From Wocania ichthyoenteri Th78 (GTDB lineage Bacteria > Bacteroidota > Bacteroidia > Flavobacteriales > Flavobacteriaceae), in contig NZ_KN525716.1 of assembly GCF_000789235.1 (NCBI RefSeq), forward strand, positions 3,392,100 to 3,456,099: 64,000 bases of DNA, in the 5' to 3' direction. The position numbers were made by a program, and so were the translations under genes. The notes beneath the pieces were generated by a model. It saw only the letters and a program-made list of their open reading frames with translations, was not told the DNA's origin and ran no database searches. Within the stretch, counting starts at the first letter, position 1. Each line of letters opens with the position of its first letter. Positions 9,704 to 19,780 of this stretch are shown here, in pieces.

Positions 9704-10990
9704 ATGATATTAAAAGGTTTACATATTAGCAAAATAATAGCATTACTAACGCTTTTTGTTTTAATAATTGGATGTGTAAATAAAACTAAAAAGGAAACAA
9801 AAAATCAAGTGGCAATAGAAAGACAGATAACAGCAAAAGATATTTTAGGCAACCCAGATTATTTGGCTATTTCTTACGGAGGTTACAGGCAAACGTCGAG
9901 GGATATTCAGCCCACTATTGAAGAGCTTAAAGATGACATGAAGATTCTTGCCGCTTTGGGTGTTAAAATGTTACGGACGTACAATGTGCAATTGCAACAA
10001 GTACCAAACTTATTGAAAGCCATTAGTGAATTGAAAAGTGAAGATTCAAACTTCGAAATATACGTTATGTTAGGGGCGTGGATAGATTGCCAAAATGCGT
10101 GGACAGACAAAGCGCCCAATCACGATGTTGAAAGCGAACAAAATGCTGGAGAAATAGATAGAGTTGTAGCATTGGCAAACAAATACCCAGACATTGTAAA
10201 GGTAATTGCGGTTGGTAACGAAGCTATGGTACGTTGGGCAACAAGTTATTACGTGCAACCCAGCGTAATTTTAAAATGGGTAAACCATTTACAAGATTTA
10301 AAGCAAAAAGGAAAAATTTCTAAAGATATATGGATTACAAGTTCCGATGATTTTGCATCTTGGGGCGGCGGCGATCCAAGTTATCGTACACCAGATTTAG
10401 AAAACATAATTAAAGTAGTAGATTATATTTCAATGCATACTTACCCTATGCACAATTCTCATTATAACCCAGAATTCTGGAGGGTTCCTCATAATGAAAT
10501 TGCGTTATCAGATGCTGAAAAAATTGAAAGAGCGATGCTTCGTGCTAAATTATTTGCTGTTAATCAATACAACGAAGTTTCAAAATACATGAAAAGTCTA
10601 GGCGTAAATAAACCTGTGCATATTGGCGAAACAGGTTGGGCTACACTTTCAAATGGGCATTATGGCGCAAACGAATCGAAAGCAGCAGACGAGTATAAGT
10701 CTGGTAGATATTATCAACTTATGAGAGATTGGACTAACAAAAACAATATTTCATGTTTTTATTTTGAAGCTTTTGATGAGCAATGGAAAGATGCTAAAAA
10801 CGCACTAGGTTCAGAAAATCATTTTGGACTTTTTAAACTAAACGGTCAAGCTAAATATGCGCTTTGGGATTTGGTTGATAAAGACATTTTTGAAGGATTA
10901 ACTAGAAACGGACAACCCATAACAAAAACCTATAACGGCAATAAAAACGCTTTAATGAAAGACGTTTTAGTGCCACCAATAAAAGAATAA
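9704..10990 (+). CDS. GH17 beta-1,3-glucanase lipoprotein
   Basis: The protein has 428 residues with a signal peptide and lipobox (IIGC near residue 24). The (beta/alpha)8 barrel shows both GH17 signatures: VGNEAM, with the acid/base at about E173, and HIGETGWAT, with the nucleophile at about E309. Other GH17-like segments are LGVKMLRTYN and SMHTYPM. GH17 enzymes cleave unsubstituted beta-1,3-glucan internally or from chain ends. It starts one base after the stop of the phosphorylase-like gene and ends 4 bp before the next enzyme gene, indicating one operon. It probably acts at the cell surface or in the periplasm on chains already cut or debranched by the GH16 and GH30 enzymes. Confidence 0.9.
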   Translation: MILKGLHISKIIALLTLFVLIIGCVNKTKKETKNQVAIERQITAKDILGNPDYLAISYGGYRQTSRDIQPTIEELKDDMKILAALGVKMLRTYNVQLQQVPNLLKAISELKSEDSNFEIYVMLGAWIDCQNAWTDKAPNHDVESEQNAGEIDRVVALANKYPDIVKVIAVGNEAMVRWATSYYVQPSVILKWVNHLQDLKQKGKISKDIWITSSDDFASWGGGDPSYRTPDLENIIKVVDYISMHTYPMHNSHYNPEFWRVPHNEIALSDAEKIERAMLRAKLFAVNQYNEVSKYMKSLGVNKPVHIGETGWATLSNGHYGANESKAADEYKSGRYYQLMRDWTNKNNISCFYFEAFDEQWKDAKNALGSENHFGLFKLNGQAKYALWDLVDKDIFEGLTRNGQPITKTYNGNKNALMKDVLVPPIKE

Positions 10991-10994
10991 AAAA

Positions 10995-12002
10995 ATGAAA
11001 AACTACATCGTTTTATTTTTAATATTTTGTGTTTTTACCTCGTGCAAAAATGAGGTTCAAACAGATGTGGTTGTTGTTAACAAACGTCAAATTCTTGTAA
11101 ACGGTTCACCTTATATTATAAAAGGTATTTGTTATCATCCCGTTCCTAAAGGAAGTAATAAAACAGATTTCAGCACTTTAACTCAAGATTTAGCTTTAAT
11201 GGTTGAAGCTGGAATTAATACCATTCGCGTTTATGTGCCTATTGATGATAAAGCAGTTTTAGATGACATAGATGCCGCTGGAATTAAAGTGATTATAGGC
11301 TTTGGATACGATCAGGATGGCGTTTTTGATATAAAATCGGGAACATGTATCGATTATGTAAACAAGTATAAAAACCATCCATCCATTTTAATGTGGGAAT
11401 TGGGTAACGAATACAATTATCATCCAGAGTGGTTTGAAGGCGATATGAAAAATTGGTATAAAGCCATGAATGATGCCGCAGCATTAATTCATAAAAACGA
11501 TTCTAAACATCCAACAACCACAGCACATGGCGAGTTACCAGATGCATTAGCATTATCAATGAGTCCAAATATTGATGTTTGGGGAATGAATGTGTATCGT
11601 TGGGATAATCCATCAAATATTTTTACCGAATGGGAAGCTGTTAGCAACAAACCCATGTATTTATCCGAAGCTGGTGGTGATAGCTACATGACCATTTCAA
11701 AGGCAGGATTTGAGAAAGGCATAAATGAAAAAGCACAGGCTGCTGCCAATAAAAATATTTTAGATAAAATTTTTGAAAACCAAGAGGTTTGCTCTGGTGT
11801 CACCATGTTTTCATTTACAGATGGTTGGTGGAAAGCAGGAAACCCAGACAAGCAAGACATTGGTGGTTGGGCGCCCAACAGTAGTGGCGTACCTTACGAT
11901 GGATCTCCAAACGAAGAATTTTGGGGAATTGTTGACATTGATAGAAACAAAAAAGAAACATACAGTGTTATAAAAACCAAATACACTCAGTTAAAACAAT
12001 AA
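10995..12002 (+). CDS. TIM-barrel glycoside hydrolase lipoprotein (GH2/GH5/GH72-like)
   Basis: The protein has 335 residues with a lipobox signal (FTSC near residue 17). A clan-A barrel is evident: LVNGSPYIIKGICYHP near the start resembles the opening of GH2 and GH72 catalytic domains, AGINTIRVYVPI follows, WELGNEYNYHPEWF carries the likely acid/base (about E139), and MYLSEAGGDSY carries the likely nucleophile (about E225). The jelly-roll domains of full GH2 enzymes are absent, so it is a stand-alone barrel. Its place between GH17 and GH30 genes, with 4-bp gaps on both sides, points to beta-glucan hydrolysis or transglycosylation. The exact family is not certain from reading alone. Confidence 0.72.
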   Translation: MKNYIVLFLIFCVFTSCKNEVQTDVVVVNKRQILVNGSPYIIKGICYHPVPKGSNKTDFSTLTQDLALMVEAGINTIRVYVPIDDKAVLDDIDAAGIKVIIGFGYDQDGVFDIKSGTCIDYVNKYKNHPSILMWELGNEYNYHPEWFEGDMKNWYKAMNDAAALIHKNDSKHPTTTAHGELPDALALSMSPNIDVWGMNVYRWDNPSNIFTEWEAVSNKPMYLSEAGGDSYMTISKAGFEKGINEKAQAAANKNILDKIFENQEVCSGVTMFSFTDGWWKAGNPDKQDIGGWAPNSSGVPYDGSPNEEFWGIVDIDRNKKETYSVIKTKYTQLKQ

Positions 12003-12006
12003 ACAA

Positions 12007-13506
12007 ATGAAGCAGCGTAATTACATAATGGTTTTTATGATTACGATATTACTATCAAGTTGTAATACGGAGCATAAAAAGATGAATTTTGAAGTATACG
12101 AAACCTCAGCTAGCGGTAATAAATTAACCAGAATTACAGAATTTAAAACAGCTGAAAGTCTAGTTAATATAACTTTAAAACCGGAACAAACGCTTCAAAC
12201 CATTACAGGTTTTGGTGGTTCTTTTACAGAGTCTTCAGCTTATTTATTAAACAAGTTGAGCAAAAAAAATCGCGATACTATTCTACAGGCTTATTTTGGT
12301 GAGGAAGGCGCTCGTTATTCATTAACAAGAACTCACATTAGCTCTTGCGATTTTTCATTAAATAATTACACCTACGCATCAGTTGAAGATGATATGGAGT
12401 TAGAAAACTTCTCAATCGATGACGATCGTGATGATTTAATTCCAATGATAAAAGATGCGATGGCAATTTCAAAAGATGGTTTTAAAATTATAGCCTCACC
12501 TTGGACAGCGCCACCATGGATGAAAGATAACAAAGCCTATGTTGGCGGAAAATTATTGCCAAAATATTACGATACATTCGCCTTGTTTTTTTCTAAATAT
12601 ATAGACGCTTATAAAGCTGAAGGCATTAATATTTGGGGTTTAACGCCTGTTAATGAACCTCACGGAAATGGTAATAATTGGGAGAGCATGCATTTTACTC
12701 CTGAAGAAGAAACAGATTTTGTTCAAAATCATTTAGGACCAAAGCTAGAAGCAGATAATATGGGAGCAGTTAATATTCTTGGTTACGATCAAAATAGAGC
12801 AGGCTTAAAAGAATGGGTCGATGTCATGTTTGCTACAGAAGAATCTTCAAAATATTTTGCTGGTACTGCAATCCATTGGTATGAGAGTACTTATGATTAT
12901 TTCCCTGAGGCTTTACAATATGCACATAACAAAGCACCAAATAAATACTTAATAGAAACCGAAGGCTGTGTCGATTCTCAAGTTCCTGTTTGGCAAGACG
13001 ATGCTTGGTATTGGAAAAAAGAAGCTACCGATTGGGGTTGGGACTGGGCATCTGAAGAAGATAAACATTTGCATCCTAAATATGCACCAGTAAATAGATA
13101 TGCTAGAGATATTATTGGTTGTTTAAATAATTGGGTAGATGGTTGGGTAGACTGGAACATGGTATTAGACAGACAAGGTGGTCCAAATTGGTTTGAAAAC
13201 TGGTGTGTCGCTCCGGTAATTGTAGACCCAGAAAAAGACGAGATATATTTTACACCATTATACTATACCATGTCACATTTTAGCAAGTATATAAGACCAG
13301 GTGCCAAAGTGATTTCGCATGAGAATTCAGACGAAACACTTATGGTTACTGCTGCTAAAAACCCAGATGGTTCAATTGCTGTTGTATTATTTAATGAAGG
13401 GGATACAGCCAAAAGCTTTGCATTAAATCTTGGTGAAGACACTGTGCATATCAAAATAAGTGAAAAGGCAATTCAAACGATTTTAATACCAACTAAAAGC
13501 TCATAA
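12007..13506 (+). CDS. GH30 glucosidase/endo-beta-1,6-glucanase lipoprotein
   Basis: The protein has 499 residues with a lipoprotein signal (LLSSC). The GH30 barrel with its side beta-domain is recognised by TITGFGGSFTESSAYLL, ASPWTAPPWMKDN, TPVNEPHG with acid/base about E217, and IETEGCVDS with nucleophile about E319. The C-terminal part (ISHENSDETLMVTAAKNPDG onward) is the usual beta-sandwich. GH30 members in flavobacterial laminarin loci remove beta-1,6-linked glucose side chains, which prepares the backbone for GH17. That role is inferred from family knowledge and context. It lies 4 bp after the previous gene and 2 bp before the permease gene. Confidence 0.9.
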   Translation: MKQRNYIMVFMITILLSSCNTEHKKMNFEVYETSASGNKLTRITEFKTAESLVNITLKPEQTLQTITGFGGSFTESSAYLLNKLSKKNRDTILQAYFGEEGARYSLTRTHISSCDFSLNNYTYASVEDDMELENFSIDDDRDDLIPMIKDAMAISKDGFKIIASPWTAPPWMKDNKAYVGGKLLPKYYDTFALFFSKYIDAYKAEGINIWGLTPVNEPHGNGNNWESMHFTPEEETDFVQNHLGPKLEADNMGAVNILGYDQNRAGLKEWVDVMFATEESSKYFAGTAIHWYESTYDYFPEALQYAHNKAPNKYLIETEGCVDSQVPVWQDDAWYWKKEATDWGWDWASEEDKHLHPKYAPVNRYARDIIGCLNNWVDGWVDWNMVLDRQGGPNWFENWCVAPVIVDPEKDEIYFTPLYYTMSHFSKYIRPGAKVISHENSDETLMVTAAKNPDGSIAVVLFNEGDTAKSFALNLGEDTVHIKISEKAIQTILIPTKSS

Positions 13507-13508
13507 TT

Positions 13509-15149
13509 ATGTCAAAAATCAAAACTCCGAAGAGAGATAAAGTCCCTTTTGGACAAAAAATGGCCTTTGGTTCTGGGCACTTAGTACTAAATTTATTACC
13601 AGGAGCTTTAGCGGTTTTTATGTTTTTTTTGGTAACGGCTTTTGGAATGGATCCATTTTTAGCGGGTTTGTTGGGTGGCTTGCCTAGAATATTCGATGCG
13701 CTTACTGACCCAATAATGGGTTTTATTTCTGATAATACCAAATCAAAATGGGGACGACGACGACCTTATATTTTTATTGGAGCTATTTTTAGCGGTATAC
13801 TGTTTGCGCTTTTATTCCAAATGAGTGAAGACAATTCAGTCATGTTTAACTTTTGGTATTTCCTATTGATGTCTTTATTGTTTCTTGTTGGAAACACTAT
13901 GTATGCCACGCCATTAGTAGGTTTAGGATACGAAATGACTTCTGATTATAATGAGCGCACTCGCTTAATGGCATTTGCAAATACTGTTGGACAAATTGCT
14001 TGGATGCTTGTACCTTGGTTTTGGGTGGTTATTGCAGACCCTACCGTGTTTCCTTTAAATGAAGAAACATTAAGAACGATTGGAGAAATGGGGCTTTCAG
14101 GAGATGAATTACAAAAATTAACCAACGAAAAATTACAAGGGACTGGGGTTCGTAATTTATCTCTAATGGTTGGGTTATTTTGCGCTTTGCTTGGAATTTT
14201 ACCAGCTCTATTCTGTAAAGGAATTGATGCAGGGAAAATGGAAAATAGAAAAGAAATAGGTCTTAAAACATTATCATCTAGCTTTAAAGAATTATGGGAA
14301 GGCATAAAGGAAGTGTTTAAAAACAAACCTTTTATGAAATTGTGTGGGGCAACTTTTTTAGTGTTTAATGGATTTCAAATGGTAGCTTCATTCAGTTTTT
14401 TCATCATTGTATTTTACATTTATAATGGAGACTATGGTCTAGCCAGCACGTGGCCAGCTTGGTTTGCTTCACTCACCGCAGTAGTTACTGCCTTTATGGT
14501 TATTCCAATTATTTCTCGTATTGCAAATAAATGGGGAAAGCGGAAAGCTTTTATTATTTCAACAGTCATTTCTATTATTGGATATATACTTAAATGGTGG
14601 GGCTTTGATAATGCATTAAATGAGCAATTCAATCAGACAAGTTTTGGTAAAGGATTAAACAGTTTTGTAGTATCAATATTTGATGCAATCAATCCTTTTT
14701 TAGACAGCATTGGTATGTCATGGTTTAGTATGGATACCAGTCAAGGTGGTCCCTGGCTAATGTTCTTGCCTATTCCACTTATGGCTTTTGGTTTAGGGGG
14801 CTTATTTACCTTAATGATGAGTATGACTGCTGATGTTTGTGATTTAGATGAACTTGAAAATGGCATGCCTCGTAAAGAAGGTACTTTTGGTGCCATATAC
14901 TGGTGGTTTGTAAAGCTAGGGCAGGCAATTTCTTTGGTACTTGGTGGAGCCATATTAAGTTTAGTTGGTTTTGACGAAGGTGCTGTGACTCAAACAGCAG
15001 AATCTATGACAAGGTTACGAATAGCTGATATTATTATACCAGCTTCCACGGCTGCTATAGCTGTATGGATTATGTGGAAGTATAACTTAAATGAGGATAG
15101 AGCAAGAGGGATAAAGGCAGAATTAGTAAAAAGAAGAGGAGAACTTTAA
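13509..15149 (+). CDS. MFS permease of the glycoside/cation symporter (MelB-like) type
   Basis: The protein has 546 residues with about 12 hydrophobic segments and no signal peptide. DALTDPIMGFISDNTKSKWGRRRPYIF is the GPH/MelB-type loop between the early helices. A long cytoplasmic loop (about residues 170-275) and a second extracytoplasmic insertion enlarge it relative to MelB. GPH permeases bring sugars across the inner membrane with H+ or Na+. In this operon it most likely imports glucose, gentiobiose or short laminari-oligosaccharides, which would feed the cytoplasmic phosphorylase-like protein and the GH17 that lacks a signal peptide. The gene begins 2 bp after the GH30 stop. Confidence 0.88.
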   Translation: MSKIKTPKRDKVPFGQKMAFGSGHLVLNLLPGALAVFMFFLVTAFGMDPFLAGLLGGLPRIFDALTDPIMGFISDNTKSKWGRRRPYIFIGAIFSGILFALLFQMSEDNSVMFNFWYFLLMSLLFLVGNTMYATPLVGLGYEMTSDYNERTRLMAFANTVGQIAWMLVPWFWVVIADPTVFPLNEETLRTIGEMGLSGDELQKLTNEKLQGTGVRNLSLMVGLFCALLGILPALFCKGIDAGKMENRKEIGLKTLSSSFKELWEGIKEVFKNKPFMKLCGATFLVFNGFQMVASFSFFIIVFYIYNGDYGLASTWPAWFASLTAVVTAFMVIPIISRIANKWGKRKAFIISTVISIIGYILKWWGFDNALNEQFNQTSFGKGLNSFVVSIFDAINPFLDSIGMSWFSMDTSQGGPWLMFLPIPLMAFGLGGLFTLMMSMTADVCDLDELENGMPRKEGTFGAIYWWFVKLGQAISLVLGGAILSLVGFDEGAVTQTAESMTRLRIADIIIPASTAAIAVWIMWKYNLNEDRARGIKAELVKRRGEL

Positions 15150-15170
15150 GCATTTTAAACATTAGAAACC

Positions 15171-16055
15171 ATGTCGTACAGAGCAGATAAAATAATGGCA
15201 TTATCAGGAGTTAATCTTGATAATAAAACCACAAAGGGATTACAAAATATATTCAATAGAGTATTAAAAAACGGCATGCATGGGTTAGGCTTTAGTCCTT
15301 ATGAAGAAGGTCAAGAACCAGGGACTCAAGTGACTGAACAGCAGATTAGGCGACGAATGGAAATCATTAAACCTTATACTAAATGGATTCGTTCTTTTTC
15401 ATGTACCGATGGAAATGAACTTATTCCAGTAATTGCTAAAGAATATGGTATTAAAACCTTAGTTGGTGCTTGGTTAGGTGATGATGCTGAAATAAATAAA
15501 AAGGAAATAGCAGGTCTTATTAAACTTGCTAAAGATGGTTATGTTGATATTGCAGCAGTTGGCAATGAAGTAATGTACAGAGGTGATTTAACCGAAGCAG
15601 AACTTTTAGATTTTATGCGTCAAGTAAAAGAAGCTATTCCAGATATTCCTATGGGATATGTTGATGCTTATTATGAGTTTACAGATCGTCCAAAAATCAC
15701 AGAAGTCTGCGATGTTATTTTAGCAAACTGCTATCCGTTTTGGGAAGGTTGCCCTTTGGAATATGCTTTTATTTATATGAAAGAAATGTATAACCAAGTT
15801 GTAAAAGCAGTAAATGGTAAAAAAGTAATTATTACAGAAACTGGATGGCCAAATTTAGGATCGAATTGTAAAGGTTCTCAGCCCTCATTTGAAAATGCGA
15901 TAAAGTACTTTATTAATGCACAACAATGGTCTCAACAAGACAATATAGAGATGTTTTATTTTTCATCTTTTGATGAATCTTGGAAAGTTGGAGCCGAAGG
16001 CGATGTTGGAGCTTATTGGGGAATTTGGGATAAAGACGAAAAGCTTAAATACTAG
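15171..16055 (+). CDS. GH17 family glycosidase without signal peptide
   Basis: The protein has 294 residues and starts MSYRADKIMALSG with no hydrophobic leader, so it is probably cytoplasmic. The GH17 barrel is clear: GLGFSPYEEGQEPG, then VGNEVMYR with acid/base about E133, ANCYPFWEG, and IITETGWPN with nucleophile about E223. It is shorter than the exported GH17 of the same operon and quite different in sequence. It directly follows the permease gene, so it may hydrolyse or transglycosylate imported beta-1,3-gluco-oligosaccharides in concert with the phosphorylase-like protein. The stop codon is 28 bp before the next start. Confidence 0.87.
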   Translation: MSYRADKIMALSGVNLDNKTTKGLQNIFNRVLKNGMHGLGFSPYEEGQEPGTQVTEQQIRRRMEIIKPYTKWIRSFSCTDGNELIPVIAKEYGIKTLVGAWLGDDAEINKKEIAGLIKLAKDGYVDIAAVGNEVMYRGDLTEAELLDFMRQVKEAIPDIPMGYVDAYYEFTDRPKITEVCDVILANCYPFWEGCPLEYAFIYMKEMYNQVVKAVNGKKVIITETGWPNLGSNCKGSQPSFENAIKYFINAQQWSQQDNIEMFYFSSFDESWKVGAEGDVGAYWGIWDKDEKLKY

Positions 16056-16083
16056 TTGTAATTGTAAAAAAACAAAAAAATAT

Positions 16084-19000
16084 ATGACCAAAATAATTAA
16101 AGCAAAACCTCTATATAGCGTTTTATTAGTAATTATTTTTGTTGTGTTATCATGCAATAACCCTAAACGCGACCTTTACCCTGAAACACTAATAGGTGGA
16201 TTAGAATTGCTTTCTTCAGAAAAAACAGGTATAGATTTTAATAATGCCATTAAAGAATCTAAAACGGTAAATCACTTATACTATAATCAGTTATATAGTG
16301 GTGCTGGCGTAGCTATTGGAGATATTAATAATGATGGATTGCCAGATATATTCTTTTGTGGTAATCAAGTAAACGATAGATTGTATTTAAATAAAGGTCA
16401 TTTTCAGTTTGAAGACATTACCAAAAAATCTAGAGTAGCTATAAACCCAGGTTGGTCTTGGGGTGTTACCATGGCAGATGTTAATAACGATGGCTACTTA
16501 GATATTTACGTTTGTAGAAATGGCGAATCTATGAAACCCGAAGAGCGAAAAAATCAATTATATATAAACAATCAAGATTTAACATTTACCGAATCTGCTA
16601 TGCTTTATGGACTAGCTGATGCTGGATTTTCTTCACAAGCCGTTTTTTTTGATATGGATAACGATGGTGATTTAGATTTGTATCAAGTCAATCAACCACC
16701 AGATTCTAGACTATTTAAAAGGTATATAAATATCCCAAAAGAGCGTTATAAATTTTATACAGATAAGTTGTATAAAAACGAAAACGGAAAATATGTTGAT
16801 GCTTCAAATACTACTAAAATTTCTAAAGCACTAGCTTACGGATTAAGTGTAAACGCATCAGATTTTAATAATGATGGTTGGACAGATTTATATGTTGCAA
16901 ACGATTATGACGAGCCAGATTTTATGTATTACAATAATGGTGACGGAACGTTTACCAACGTTATTAATAATACGCTTAAACACATATCTAGATTTAGTAT
17001 GGGTACAGATACAGGCGATATTAATAATGATGGGTTTATGGATTTGGTAACCTTAGATATGGCTGCGGAAGATCATTATCGCTCAAAAACTAACATGAGT
17101 TCGATGAATGAAGAAGAGTTTAATAAAACGGTTAGCCAAGGGAAACACTATCAATATATGGCGAATACCTTGCAAGTTAATACGGGTGTTGGTACTTTTT
17201 TTGATGTTGCAAATATGGCAGGAATTGCTAAAACAGATTGGAGTTGGGGCAGTTTGTTAGTCGATTTGGATAATGATGGTTGGAAAGATTTAATAATATC
17301 TAACGGCATAAAAAAAGATATTAGAAATAATGATTTCTTAACAGGTTTACATAAAAAATTAGCAACCGATTCTAAAGATTTTTTTGGAATGACAAAGGAT
17401 GCACCTTCCGAACCTTTGTCTAATTATGTATATAAAAATAATGGCGAATTAGTTTTTGAAAAAGTTACAAAAGGATGGGGTTTTGATGCCACTAGTTATT
17501 CAAGCGGAATGGCTTATGGCGATTTAGATAACGATGGCGATTTAGATGTTGTAATAAATAATATGGAAGCTGAAGCGTTTGTTTATGAAAATAAAGCAAC
17601 AGGAAATTTTTTAAAAATCAAATGCGAAGGAACGGATGATAATAAATTCGGTTTTGGTGTAAAAGCTACAATACATTATAATAATAAAACGCAAATATCA
17701 GAAAACACGGTAACTCGTGGCTATTTTTCTTCAGTTGAACCAGGTATGTTTTTTGGTTTAGGAAAAGATATTTTAATAGATAAAGTTGAGGTGGTATGGC
17801 AAGATGGAAAGAAAAATGTTTTTAAAAATGTTGATGCCAATAGAACGTTAATCGCAAAATATTCAAAAGCAGAAAAAGTATTAGAAAATAATAATATCAA
17901 AACCAAAGCACTATTTTCAAAGTTAAATGCTTCAAGTATTGGTATGCCTTTTATTCATAAAGAAAATAAATTTGATGATTTTAAAAAGGAAATATTATTG
18001 CCTCATAAATTATCTCAAAACGGACCATTTACAACCATTGCCGATGTTAACGGAGATGGTTTAAACGATATATTTGTTGGTGCAGCAGCGGGAGAAAGTG
18101 GCGTGCTTTATATTCAAAAAAAACAGAATGGATTGTTCTCTAAAAGTTCTTCACAACCTTGGGAAAATGATAAAAATTCAGAAGATTTGGGCTGTTTATT
18201 TATTGATATTGATGGCGATAATGATAAAGACTTATTTATAGCTAGTGGAGGAAGCGAGTTTGCCAGAGGAAATGCAATATTAAAAGATAGACTCTATATA
18301 AATAATGGTTTAGGTGAATTTGCAAAACTGGATAAAGCTTTACCCTATATTTACGAAAGTTCACAATGTGTAAAAGCTTCAGATATTGATGCAGATGGCG
18401 ATTTAGATATATTTGTTGGAGTTAGACTTATACCTGGTAAATACGGATTTCCTGCAAGCAGCTATTTGCTTATTAATGAGAGCGGAATTTATAAAAAAGC
18501 ACAAAATAGTACAGCTCCAGATTTACAAAATATTGGTATGGTAACCGACGCAGTTTTTACTGATGTTGATAATGATAAAGATGATGATTTAATATTAGTA
18601 GGTGAGTGGATGCAAATTACCGTTTTGGAAAATAACAATGGCGAATTTAGTAATATTACTGAAGAACTTGGTTTAGGTGATTCTAGAGGTTTGTGGTGGT
18701 CCATTACCACAAGCGATTTAGATAACGATGGTGACGAAGATTATATTATTGGAAACCTAGGAAATAACAACAAATTTAAAGCTTCAAAAGAACATCCATT
18801 CAAATTATATGCTAACGATTTTGATAATAACGGAACGAATGATGTCGTACTTTCAAAGTTTTATAAAGACGATTATGTGCCATTAAGAGGGCGAGAATGC
18901 ACCAGCCAACAAATGCCTTTTGTGGCAGAAAAATTTAAGGATTATCACAGTTTTGCATCCTCAAAATTGTTAGACATTTTGCCTGAAGATAAAGTAGATG

Positions 19001-19392
19001 ATGCCGTTATCTACGAGATAAATAGTTTTGAAAGTATAATTTTAATAAATGATGGTGGTAAACTTATAAGGAAATCACTACCAATACAGGCACAAGTTTC
19101 TCCAATAAAAGCATCATTAGTTTTAGATGTTAATGGCGATGGAAATAATGATATTATAACGGTTGGAAATCACTACGGAGTAGAAGTTGAAACAACACGT
19201 TACGATGCAGGAATTGGATCGGTATTTTTAGGAGATGGAAACAATAATTTCAGTTATGTAAAACCTTCAGAAAGCGGATTTTATGTGCCGGATGATAGTA
19301 GAGATATTAAAATTCTCGAGCAGAGCAATAAAAACTTAATTATTGTAACAAATAACAGTGCTCCATTATCCTTATTTAGTAATAAAAAATAG
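16084..19392 (+). CDS. Giant FG-GAP/VCBS repeat lipoprotein with ASPIC/UnbV domain (CRTAC1-like), copy 1
   Basis: From the ATG at 16084 the protein has 1102 residues. This start places the signal peptide and lipobox (VVLSC) at the N-terminus; longer in-frame starts overlap the GH17 gene. FG-GAP/VCBS repeats recur throughout, each with a calcium-loop-like DxNxDGxxD motif (DINNDGLPDIFF, DMDNDGDLDLYQ, DFNNDGWTDLYV and others), predicting one or two beta-propellers. An ASPIC/UnbV domain lies at about residues 507-597 (GYFSSVEPGMFFGLG). A second repeat block fills the C-terminal half. The function of this family in glycan loci is unknown; surface binding is inference. A paralogue of the same design closes the second glycan locus. 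Confidence 0.85.
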   Translation: MTKIIKAKPLYSVLLVIIFVVLSCNNPKRDLYPETLIGGLELLSSEKTGIDFNNAIKESKTVNHLYYNQLYSGAGVAIGDINNDGLPDIFFCGNQVNDRLYLNKGHFQFEDITKKSRVAINPGWSWGVTMADVNNDGYLDIYVCRNGESMKPEERKNQLYINNQDLTFTESAMLYGLADAGFSSQAVFFDMDNDGDLDLYQVNQPPDSRLFKRYINIPKERYKFYTDKLYKNENGKYVDASNTTKISKALAYGLSVNASDFNNDGWTDLYVANDYDEPDFMYYNNGDGTFTNVINNTLKHISRFSMGTDTGDINNDGFMDLVTLDMAAEDHYRSKTNMSSMNEEEFNKTVSQGKHYQYMANTLQVNTGVGTFFDVANMAGIAKTDWSWGSLLVDLDNDGWKDLIISNGIKKDIRNNDFLTGLHKKLATDSKDFFGMTKDAPSEPLSNYVYKNNGELVFEKVTKGWGFDATSYSSGMAYGDLDNDGDLDVVINNMEAEAFVYENKATGNFLKIKCEGTDDNKFGFGVKATIHYNNKTQISENTVTRGYFSSVEPGMFFGLGKDILIDKVEVVWQDGKKNVFKNVDANRTLIAKYSKAEKVLENNNIKTKALFSKLNASSIGMPFIHKENKFDDFKKEILLPHKLSQNGPFTTIADVNGDGLNDIFVGAAAGESGVLYIQKKQNGLFSKSSSQPWENDKNSEDLGCLFIDIDGDNDKDLFIASGGSEFARGNAILKDRLYINNGLGEFAKLDKALPYIYESSQCVKASDIDADGDLDIFVGVRLIPGKYGFPASSYLLINESGIYKKAQNSTAPDLQNIGMVTDAVFTDVDNDKDDDLILVGEWMQITVLENNNGEFSNITEELGLGDSRGLWWSITTSDLDNDGDEDYIIGNLGNNNKFKASKEHPFKLYANDFDNNGTNDVVLSKFYKDDYVPLRGRECTSQQMPFVAEKFKDYHSFASSKLLDILPEDKVDDAVIYEINSFESIILINDGGKLIRKSLPIQAQVSPIKASLVLDVNGDGNNDIITVGNHYGVEVETTRYDAGIGSVFLGDGNNNFSYVKPSESGFYVPDDSRDIKILEQSNKNLIIVTNNSAPLSLFSNKK

Positions 19393-19780
19393 CTATATAT
19401 TTTATTCAAAAATTGAGTAACCTTTCTCGTAATCATTCTTTATTCAAGGTAGAGAGAGGTAACAGTTTGATATGTAGTGATATAATTTCAGTTTTTGCCA
19501 CTACATAACCCATACAAAATAAAGAATTTAATACAATGAAGCTTTTTTAGAAAACATATTGAACCTTAAATCCTTTCATTACAAAGGGTTTTTGATAAGA
19601 GTTTAGGAAATATTAATTTTTATTGCATTGTATGCTTTTTGTAGTGTTGTTAAATAAGGGTTTAGCAATAATTCATCTATATATTTATAAATATCACAAA
19701 TCAGTTTTTTGTTTCACTTCAATAGAAGCATTTATGAATACTGGTTTTGTTACAATATTAATTAATCCTTAAACTAAATT
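19393..19780. other. 388-bp intergenic region with three stem-loops
   Basis: No gene is seen. Three inverted repeats follow each other: 19417-19428 with 19452-19463 (11 of 12 pairs counting a wobble), 19471-19479 with 19499-19507 (perfect 9 bp, TATGTAGTG), and 19568-19576 with 19583-19591 (8 Watson-Crick pairs plus one wobble), which is followed by T residues. The third could terminate transcription of the upstream operon. No confident promoter box was found ahead of the T9SS gene. Confidence 0.5.

Noticed and set aside
13946-14326. 126-codon open frame on the - strand
   Set aside because: It is antisense to the MFS permease, with low-complexity serine/proline-rich translation and no family resemblance.
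15970-16083. N-terminal extension of the first FG-GAP lipoprotein
   Set aside because: It overlaps the end of the GH17 gene in another frame and would bury the signal peptide.
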